From Auricularia sp. M13 (Eukaryota; Basidiomycota; Agaricomycetes; Auriculariales; Auriculariaceae), in assembly GCA_037042915.1 (NCBI GenBank), contig CM073194.1, forward strand, positions 3,038,001 to 3,102,000: a stretch of 64,000 bases of DNA. The letters are read 5' to 3'. Every line of letters starts with the position of its first letter. The first letter of the stretch is position 1. Positions 10,060 through 19,200 of this stretch are shown here, in pieces. The notes beneath the pieces are model-generated. The model saw only the letters and a program-made list of their open reading frames with translations, was not told the DNA's origin and ran no database searches. The position numbers and the translations under genes are program-made.

Positions 10060-10765
10060 TACTGCCATCGGCGTTCCCGAAGGCGCCACCAGAAAATCGC
10101 CGAAAACCGCGGGCGCGATGCGCCGCTGCCGTCTGTCACCGCACGACCGTCGCGCTAGCTACGCTTTGCAAACGTAGGGAGCAGGGTTGCATGGTCACCA
10201 GACGGCGTATCCGAGCTGCATCAAGGACAGTGTGCTGCACTCAGTTTTCCTACCAATTTCAGCTGCATTTTACTCCTGGCTCATCCAGGGCAGTTATGGC
10301 GTATCCGAGACCAGGAGCACATAGGTACATGATGGCTATGAATTGTCCAGAGGCTGTTCTGAATTAATCGGCCAGCCCATGTCCTCCTTGGGCCTTTTGA
10401 GACAGCACATAGCACGGCCGTACCACGGGAGCCTTTGAACACGACATAGTGCTCAATAAGGTGTCAAATGGGTGCATTATGGGGTTAGGAATACAGTGCA
10501 TGCAGTCTCTTGGCCTCTTGCTCGACGCCCGCGGCGCTGAACCGCTGCAGCCGTGTGTGAGGGTAATTGCTGCAACTTAATATGTACCGGATGGCAGCCC
10601 TAATCCTGCTCTTGGACGTCGTATAATGATTGCGCCACCTTGCTGCCGAGGTTTGAAGGGTGTAGCTTGCGCGATGGCCGCGCGGTGACACGAATGGTCG
10701 TGGCGGGTCGCGTGCGCGTTTTTGGTGATTTTCCGGTGGCACCTTCGGGAACGCCGATGGCAGTA
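10060..10765. mobile_element. MITE-like element with imperfect ~120-base inverted repeats and TA ends
   Basis: The left end begins CTGCCATCGGCGTTCCCGAA after TA. The right end, read from the other strand, begins with the same 20 bases, also after TA. The inverted similarity continues for about 120 bases at an estimated 75-80 percent identity. The interior of about 450 bases has no convincing coding frame; the 100- and 88-residue frames over the arms are artefacts of GC-rich repeats. TA target use suggests a Tc1/mariner or PIF/Harbinger relative. Arm divergence makes it older than the element at 1920-4413. Confidence 0.65.
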
Positions 10766-11165
10766 CCGTTGTGGCCTCTCTATGCACTGTTTATGCTTGA
10801 TGTTGAGGGTCCTTGCACGCGCGCGGCCTATATCTCTTGCAATTCTGAGCGCCCTGCCTGTGCATCAACAAATCGCACTATCCAATGCCACCTCAATGGG
10901 ATGTAATCCACTACAGTGCCCCTTTTCCTCTTGTCTGCATGCAATGCTCAGTTTTTGCTGGCTGGTGGACACAGATCCTCGATTTTTACCTGCTTTGAGC
11001 GCTCTGTGGTACTCTGAATGACTGTGCGACACTTAACACCATTATTCCAACGCCTTACACGATGTTGCTCTTGCTCCAGGTCTCGGTGGCTGTCGCTATT
11101 ACTTGGCGGAATTGAGGCAACCACCGTATCATCTGGTCACTTGACAGCGGTACCAACGCCATAAC
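10766..11165. other. Gene-free spacer before the LTR element
   Basis: No conserved coding frame, RNA gene or repeat recognised. It ends in GGTAC (11166-11170), which is the left target duplication of the LTR retrotransposon. Confidence 0.5.
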
Positions 11166-11170
11166 GGTAC

Positions 11171-11782
11171 TGTAAGGCCAAGCCGCCATGGGCGGCGTGT
11201 GAATCTATCTAGTCCAAAATATAATTCAGACGCACCTATGGCTTGGGCCTTTAGACACTTGAGGAGCTTCCAAGGGTGAGATCACACAGTAAACTGAATG
11301 GGATATCACTCCGTGTTAGGAAGACTCAGGATTATAGTACATGATTCTATCCGTATTTAAACTACCAATTGAGTCATAATACTCAGGTCTGTGAGTCGGT
11401 TCCTAAGTCATTTCCCGAGTCAAGCAAGGATGACTCGGGAATGTGACCTCGGCGGTGAGTCGACCTCCGCCCACGAGGACAGGCCGGGACGGCGCGACAG
11501 AACTGGGCCGAGCTTGATCCACATCTACCAGATGGCAGCTTGGCTCAGTAGGTAGAGTGCCGGATCTTGCTCTGACCGGTCTTGGGTTCGAATCCCGAAC
11601 AATGTTCTAATTCCCTTTTATTCCCACTATTTCCCAAGATCCCAGTACAAAAGCAAAAAGATGCATAAGACCCGTCGATAGCAGACGCGAGCCGCGCGCA
11701 GTCCGAGTTGAGTGTTGTCTTGATTGTTATGAGGACTGGAATCAATGAGAATGGGACAGCGCGGACGCGAGTGGGTATTACA
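11171..11782 (-). repeat. 3' LTR of the Gypsy element
   Basis: 612 bases, TGTAAGGCC... to ...GGTATTACA on the plus strand, about 99 percent identical to 22177-22788. It contains a tRNA-like module on the plus strand (11533-11602). Confidence 0.95.
11533..11602 (+). repeat. tRNA-like module inside the 3' LTR
   Basis: TGGCTCAGTAGG (A box, 11541-11552) and GGTTCGAATCC (B box, 11585-11595) are near-perfect pol III internal promoter matches. The D and T arms fold, but the acceptor strands do not pair and the anticodon arm is irregular, so it is not a functional tRNA gene. It is antisense to the retrotransposon's own transcription. Confidence 0.7.
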
Positions 11783-11811
11783 TATGCCCTCCGAAGTCGG
11801 TATAGCGGCTT

Positions 11812-12204
11812 CTAGTTGCCGCTCGCGTCCTCGCGGTTCTCCACTATCTCTCCGGGTTCTGCGATGGCCGCCCCCAGATCGGCTGCGGGATCCAACTCGC
11901 CGAGGTCCGTTAACGGCGAATCTTCCGGGAGGAACAGCGGGTCGTAATCCGGCGAGGCCGGTGTTGGAGATTTGTCGGCAACTTGGGCAGCCTTGCGCTT
12001 GTACGGTGCAGCGGCTGCCCGAGCGGCGTCGATCAACTTTGGCGTGCGGTCAATCTTCTTGCGCGTTGAGACGGGAAGACGTTGAACGGCCGCCTCGAGC
12101 ATGGTGAACCCGAGAGTCGACAACGAACTGTAGAACTGTAGCTCGTCGCGGATCGCGTCAATCGACTCCCCAACACGGGAAAGCCTTTCCTCGAGGGGAG
12201 CCAC
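11812..12204 (-). CDS. Small reading frame downstream of pol in the LTR element
   Basis: A 130-residue frame between integrase and the 3' LTR. The N-terminal half is rich in charged and Leu residues (VGESIDAIRDELQFYS, TMLEAAVQRL) and could be helical; the C-terminal half is Pro/Asp-rich and disordered-looking. No known family recognised and no membrane segment seen. Whether it is expressed with the neighbouring frame at 12218-12841 or alone is unknown. Confidence 0.4.
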   Translation of the reverse strand: MAPLEERLSRVGESIDAIRDELQFYSSLSTLGFTMLEAAVQRLPVSTRKKIDRTPKLIDAARAAAAPYKRKAAQVADKSPTPASPDYDPLFLPEDSPLTDLGELDPAADLGAAIAEPGEIVENREDASGN

Positions 12205-12217
12205 GAGGAGCGATACT

Positions 12218-12841
12218 TCAGAGCGAACCTGTGATGCAAGATAAACGGCCGGTCAGATTCAGCTCTGATACGCAATCTCGGATACGGACCCGAGGTGCGA
12301 GGGTATCAGGGGTTGCGATGGTGAGTTGGGCGATTTCGGTGCGCACTGCGGCTCCCGTGGCTTCCTCTACGTCTTTCCGAGAAGCGCGCTTCTTGATGAG
12401 GTTCTCAATCGCGTCAAGGCGCCTCTCCTCGGCCTTGGGCAGTGTATTCTTGGCGAACGAAGCGAGTCGTTTGTCATAGGCGTTGACCAGGTCGCGAGTG
12501 TCGTTTGCGACCTTTACCGCCGCCCCAGATTGCTGACACGCGTTCTGTACGACGGGCGTCAGCTTTCTCCCTAGGGCGTCGGATACATTGGCTGATATTC
12601 GATCGACGTCGACGGTAGGCGCTGGCGGAGCGGCAGTTGAACGCGTCGGATAAATGACGCCAGTGCCGTCGTGGGAGTGCAGGGCCAAATATGAGTATGA
12701 CCCGTACGTGCGGTCGTCGTCACGACCATTACTGCCATGTCCATAGCTGGGCCGGGATCCCGTATAGACGGACTCAGTGGACAAGCGTGACGGCGGCGGA
12801 CCGTACGGGTTGCGAGTAGGCTCCCGGTCGTTGGGCACCAT
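12218..12841 (-). CDS. Second reading frame downstream of pol in the LTR element
   Basis: A 207-residue frame beginning MVPNDREPTRNPYG. The first 80 residues are low-complexity (Pro, Ser, Gly, Tyr). The rest is helical-looking with alternating charge (LVNAYDKRLASFAK, LDAIENLIKKRASRKDVEE). It lies in the place where some Gypsy elements carry an extra gene, but there is no signal peptide, membrane segment or fusion-protein feature, so it is not an evident envelope. Its codon use resembles gag. Function not recognised. Confidence 0.5.
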   Translation of the reverse strand: MVPNDREPTRNPYGPPPSRLSTESVYTGSRPSYGHGSNGRDDDRTYGSYSYLALHSHDGTGVIYPTRSTAAPPAPTVDVDRISANVSDALGRKLTPVVQNACQQSGAAVKVANDTRDLVNAYDKRLASFAKNTLPKAEERRLDAIENLIKKRASRKDVEEATGAAVRTEIAQLTIATPDTLAPRVRIRDCVSELNLTGRLSCITGSL

Positions 12842-13250
12842 CTACATCTGGGTCAGCGCGCGATTCGGTCGCCCATCCTACTACGAGGTGACGGCTGCCG
12901 TCTCTCACCTGGGAAACTGGCGCGCGCTCCATGTGGCGAAGTCGCGGGTCGACCGGGCGGCCACTGTTGGCGTTGGCGTTGCTGGTGTTCATCTCGAGAG
13001 ATAGGCGCGAGTAACAAGCTGCTGATGTTACTTGTTTAGCTAGAGAAGCTGGGGAATCGTTGGCGGGAGCTGTCCTCCCCCTTTTTAAACAAGTGCGCCC
13101 TCCGTACCACTCTCCTTGCTTCGCCGTGCTCTCGCCGCCCTGCACAGTCATTTGGCGAGTCACGAGGAGCCATTTCTGACTCGCCTACCCATCGATAGCA
13201 GCGGCATCTATTCAGATACCGCGAAGAAGCACGATCGCACATGCTGCATT

Positions 13251-16200
13251 TCAGGTCTGGACCTCCGTTGCGGGTTTTCCCCGGCCATTGGGAAGGTCTC
13301 GTGCCTTCTCCACTCCCATAGCTTGAAGATAAGCCTCTAGTGCAGCTAAATGCTTCACTTCTCGTATTCTTTCCCAGGTAATATGTCCTGTGTTCCATCT
13401 TACTTCGAACAGCAGTTCCCAGCCTTTTCCATAGTGATTGATTATTTCCACTACCCGCCATTCATTTGCGGATTCACCAAAGCCAGTGACCTGAGCGGTC
13501 ATTCGGCCCGGGAATCGTTTGTCTTCATTGGGGACATGTGGTCGCAGCAAAGAAGCGTGGAACGCGTTGTTGATGCCGCGCGCCAGCATGTCCTGAGGCA
13601 GGTCCAGTTCGAACGTTGTATCCGGCACGATGGACCTCGTGACCTTAAACGGCCCGATGAACCGAGGTGCAAGCTTCCTGGACGAGCTCTTGGGTATACT
13701 GAGATTCTTCGTCGACAAGTAAACCCAGTCTCCCGCTCCGAACGTAGTATTTCGACGATGCTTATTGGCTTGACGTGTCTGGCGCACGCGCGCCTCGATA
13801 ATGCAATCGTGTGCTTGCAGAATAGCCTCCTTCATCAATTGTGCAAACTTCATTACCCCGGGGTACGGCGACGTCGCGCTCCACTTCATTGCCCTGGGGA
13901 TCATGCCATAATTGAGAAAGAACGGCGAGAATCCCGTCGTTTCAGACGTTGCCGAGTTAATTGCAAATTCAATTGCCGGCAACTTCTTGGCCCAATTCTG
14001 GGGGTCTTGCAGGGCGCACGTGCGCAACATTTGAACAATGGTACGATTGGCGCGCTCCGTCGAGCCGTCCGTTTCCGGGTGGTAAGCCGATGACATCCGC
14101 AAGTCTACGCCGATAAGCTCGTGCAGTCTGCGCCAGAATATACTAGTGAACAGAGTATCTCGATCACTTACTATCCGCTCTGGCAGTCCATGCAACTTGT
14201 AGACCTGATCGAATATCAATTCGGCGATATCGGTTGCCTTGTAAGTTGTCTGAGTCGGTACTAAATGCACCATGGAGGAAAGGTGATCGATTATAACGCA
14301 CAGCATGTCGAAGCGTCCATGCCGCGTGAATGAATCGGGCAGCGGACCGACGAAATCGATTCCGATAGACTCCCATGGCCTAGACGGTACCGGCAGAGTT
14401 TTGAGTTTTCCGATAGGTTGCTGCGTGTTGGTTCTGTTCAGGGCGCAGATACTGCAGCTGCGGCAATATGACTCGATATCCGAGCGCATGTCCCTCCACC
14501 AGAAAGATCCCCTCACGTATTGCAGCGTTTTTGCTGCGCTGAGGTGCGCGAGGATTGAATGCGCCTGGGATATGATCAATTCCTTGATCGAACGGCCCTG
14601 ATGTATCGCCTCAGGGACGCACACTAAACGCTCCTCATCAGTGATCAGGTAAATGATCCCTTGTTCAAGACGGAAGTTGCGGTAATCGTTAGGGTTTTCA
14701 ATTACCAGTTTGAAGAATTTATCGTCTTTGTAAAACCGCCCGAAATCTGCTGGTATATTCAAGTCGGTAAACGCGGCGTTGAGAACGGCGCCAACGTCCG
14801 CGAACGGGTATTCGAGCGGTGAATCGGCCAACTCCGCATTTTGCACACCCGCCTCACTGGCGCCAGGGACGGCCGTCAAATTTCTGCCCCGCCGTCCCTG
14901 CCCACTTTCGCTGGCGCCGGGCGTTGTCGTTCTGACGCTTGGCGCTCTCCCATCAGTCGCGTCATCTGGCTGTGCCTGCCCACGCTCGTTACCTTCGAGA
15001 TCAGGTGCGTAGTCTCCACCGCCGGACGTTGGCGATCTGCTGATCAACGGCTTTCCGTTTATCATCGTATCAGGAACATACTCGCCCCCGCCCAAATCGT
15101 TACCCGGCCGTGCGCGAACGGGCTGACCGGCCTGGAGCTCGGGCGCGTGCTTGACGACACTGGACGTCGGTGGTCCAGTGAGCGGCGTTCTTCCGTCCAT
15201 CGCCGTATTGAGCGTCGAACGGACCGCAGGGGGTCTAGGTGCGCTCTCCGCTTGATCTCTTCCTGCGCGGCGTGATCTGACCTTGAGCACTTCCCAAGCA
15301 GGAGGTCCCGTTTTGGCTGCCAGCCGCGCTGACCGCCGTGATCTGCCTTCCGCTCGCGCACCATCCCGTATGCGGGATTCTTCATCACTTTGGGTCAGGC
15401 TGGCTGCCCAGCTTGCCAATGCTTCGCTTCCCGTCAGCACCGGCTTGGACAACTTAGGTTGCGCCCTCCAGGTGAGCTGTGCCGAGTTCGCCTCGATTGC
15501 GTGCTCATCATCGTCCAGTTCTTCTTTTATGTACTCGCTGTCCGCGCGAACCGTTCCTGGCCGATCCTCGCTGTACAGACGCGACAGGGCGTCGGCAAAT
15601 TTGTTTGTTTCGCCCGGGATATAGAAAACCTCGAAGTCAAACTCGTTTAGTACGTCCAGCCACCGGCTTTGCCGAGAGGACAAAGATTTTTGACTCATGA
15701 AGTACTGTAGAGCTTTATGGTCCGTGCAAATGCAGAACTTCGCCCCATGGAGCATGCCCCTGAATCGTTTCAGGGATTTTACTATGGCGAGTAATTCTAG
15801 TTCGTGCACTGGGTAATTTTGCTGAGCCGAATTAAATTTACCACTCCAAAAAGCGCAAACCTGGGCTGTCGCGAGGTCCTCGCCCTGCGAAATATATCCG
15901 CTGCCTCCGGTTAGGCACGCATCGGTGACGAGATGGATTTTCGGCGCCCCAGGTGAGTAGTTGATTGCCACGCGGTGCTGATCGCGATGTTTGCTGACAA
16001 TCTCTTTAATCTCTTCGAAGGCGCGTTGTTCCGTCGCGCCCCACCTCCAGGGTCGATTTGCACCAGTGAGAGGCGTCAGCACCCCCATGGGGACTCGGAT
16101 CCCGGGGCAGTCGGGTGTGAGAAACCCGACTGCACCCAGGAAGCTTTGTAATAACGCCCGAGTTGTAGGTATTTTCCATTTAGCAATAGAATCCACCTTA

Positions 16201-19200
16201 TGGGGGTCCATCCGGATCCCCTTCTCGTCTATTATGTGCCCGAGAATCTGGATTTCCCGAGCAAAGAGCTGCATTTTATCGGCGCTGAGGTAAAATTTGT
16301 TCTCTCGAAGGATTTTGAAGACAGTCCTGATGTGCTCCAGGTGTTCTTCAAGAGTATACGAGTAGATGATAATATCATCTAGGTAGACGTCCATCCAGAC
16401 GCCAAGATGTTCTGAAAATATGTGATTCATTAGCATTTGGTACGTCGCCGATCCGTTGCAATCCCCGATCTGCATTACTAACGATTCCATCGTCCCGTCA
16501 GGAGTATTGAATAGCGTACGCCCGACATGTTCAGGGACCACTCGGATTTGCTCATATGCGTCCTTGCCATCGATGAGGCTTCTCCACGGCCTTCGCACGA
16601 CGTTTCTCAGAATGGTATCGATGTCCGGCAACGGTGTCGCGATTTTGTACGTGTTTTCGTTTTGTGCTCGCTTATTGACAACAGTTCTCATTCTGAGAAT
16701 GCCGTCTCCCTTAGGCGGCTTTGGGATGATCAGCAGAGGAGTACAGCTGGTCCCCGACGCAAGTCTCCACCGGCCAGTCGCCAAGTACGCGTTCTTTTTC
16801 CCGTTCCACAGTTGTCTCATTGCCTCAGGGCAACGAGAAGGTCGCCAAGGATAGATTTTCTTCTCATCGATCAACGGAATCGAGTGGTTTATAGCGCGCA
16901 GTGGAGGAAGCTCGGTGAGCCATGCGTCCTTACACAGATCCGAGGCTTCCTGTTTCAACCGCTGACGCAGATCCTGCAGGCGTTCTTCGGACATTGCAGC
17001 GGCTGCCACTGTCAGCGCGAACACCTCGGACCCGTTCATGGGCCGCGGTTCCTTGCTACCAATAACTACGCGCGTTGGGTTCAACCCGAGCATCACCGCA
17101 TGCTGCCAAAGAAATGGGGTCCCGAGGATTACGTCGTAGTTGTCCAGGTTAGCCACATCAAACCTCTTGTCGCAATTAATATCCTGATAACGAAAGTTAG
17201 TAGTAACTTCGACGTTGATTTTAGATCGGGAGCCTTTGACGGCCAGTTGCACTGGTATGGGCCTTTCCAGTGCCGCGACAGGGAGTTTCAACTGATCCAC
17301 TAATGTGGTCGACATAAAGTCCGCGAGGGAACCAGAGTCTATTAGCACACAAATGCGGTGATCGCGTACAAAAGCTTCTACTACGACCGGACGGGGCACC
17401 ATCCGGCCCGCAGTCTTTACCCGCATCGATGTGCGCTCGAGCGGGTCTGACAGCGGCGCCTTCGTCTTCCCACCTTTACCTGCTCCCTGACGGCCTGTTG
17501 GCCGCGAGGAACTCACGGTAGTCGCGTGACACGCGATCCCGCTGAAGGTAAGGTGGTCAGGAAGCGTCGTAATACTAAAGGCTGATGCACGTACCGGTTC
17601 CACAGTATACGCGACCTCCGCATTGCGTACCACGGCTTCAACGTCCAGGCCAGCAGCGGCGATCTCAGGAGGTACGTGGTAGTCGATCCGCGTTTGGAGG
17701 TCGCGCACGACTGTCCGCCCACGGTTGCGCATGATCACGTACCGCGTTTCAAGGAGCCCGAGTTCGCGTGCTTCCGCGCTGGACACGAGCTTGAACTCGC
17801 CGTTCACGTAGACCATTGCTTGACTGGGCTGGCGGTCCGGATTAGTCTCGTTCGGAATGCTGATCGCCCGCAGGCTCGCGATTGAGGGTCCTCCATCACG
17901 ACTCGCGTTGCGGTGGATGTGGTCCATTAAGATCTTGGACACCTTGAGGTCGCCTGTCAAGAAGTCGTCCCGGTACACGGCGTATGCCTCGCCGGTACCC
18001 CAGTCATTGACCAAGAACGCACCATCCTTCGCGCGGAAATCAACGTTGAATCGTCGATCAACGTGCATTTTCACGGAGCCGTCCGTCGCAGTCAGGTGAC
18101 CGAAATAGTCCTTGAACTTGCCGATAAGTACTTCCTTGACGACGTTCTCCTTCGAATAGGCTAACTCTGCTTCGTTCTCAGGATTCTCGATCAGTAAACA
18201 CATCCCGGACAGTTGGAGTGCGTTGCTCTCGTCGTCCGCCTCGTACCCCTCATCTTCGCAGGCAAATTCGACGCTGCGCAACGGCACGCTTTTGGCCTGC
18301 ACCATGTCCGGCGGCACAAGGTGAGCTGTATTCACACGTATGCCGGACGGCCGCTTCGCCATCTGACGCATCGGGCAGTTGCGGCTGAAGTGATCCTTTT
18401 CTTTGCAGATAAAGCATCGTCCTTCGGCTTGCAGCCTATTGCGTTCTTCCTGGCTCAGCTCCTGTCGCTGAGTATCCGGATTCCCACCGTCGTGCCGACC
18501 CATTCGAGCAGGTCGCGCACCGCGGCTTCCGCCGCGTCCTCCTCGCGCGTTCGGAAAGTTGCCTCGTGCTGGTCCCTTCGTTTGAAAGCCCACCGCGTTG
18601 CTGCGGATCCAGGTCTTATTTCGCGGACTTGTCTTGGTGTTGTCAACGTCGGGATGAGCTGGTTCGCTTGCGCGCTGCCTCCATGACGAGCCGCGATCGC
18701 CGCTCGCACGCCCGTTGATGCGATCAGACGTGTACCAAGCACGCTCCACCCCGGTGCGCGCCCGCTCTCCTTTCTCGAACTGTTCTGCAGCTGACACCAG
18801 CTGATCAAAGGTGTTCTCGTCGATATTATAACCGTAGTCAAACCATTTTGACCGAATATACCGATGTACGCCTTCAAAGAGAACTTGAACAAGTTGGCGC
18901 TCGCCAATATCTGGGAAGCGCCGCGAGAGGACCTTTAGATCGCGGGCGAATTCGCGTACGTCGCGTGATCCTTGCGTCGAGCGCGCGAATTTCTTACGCA
19001 GCATCAGCTTGAAATCTGAGGGGAAACAATGGTCAAATAGTTGGTCATAGAACTTTCTCATTGTCCAGGTCTCGTCAGTGAGCACCACGTTGCTCATGAA
19101 CCAGCGAGACGCTTTGTCGGTAAGGAAGCTGGACATGAGCGGAATCGCCCACGCGGTGCGTACTCCGTTCATTTTCTTCCACCAATCAACTTCGTAGCAC

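Noticed and set aside
11533-11602. Functional tRNA gene in the LTR
   Set aside because: A and B boxes and D/T arms are good, but the acceptor strands do not pair and the anticodon arm is irregular; it is duplicated with the LTRs.
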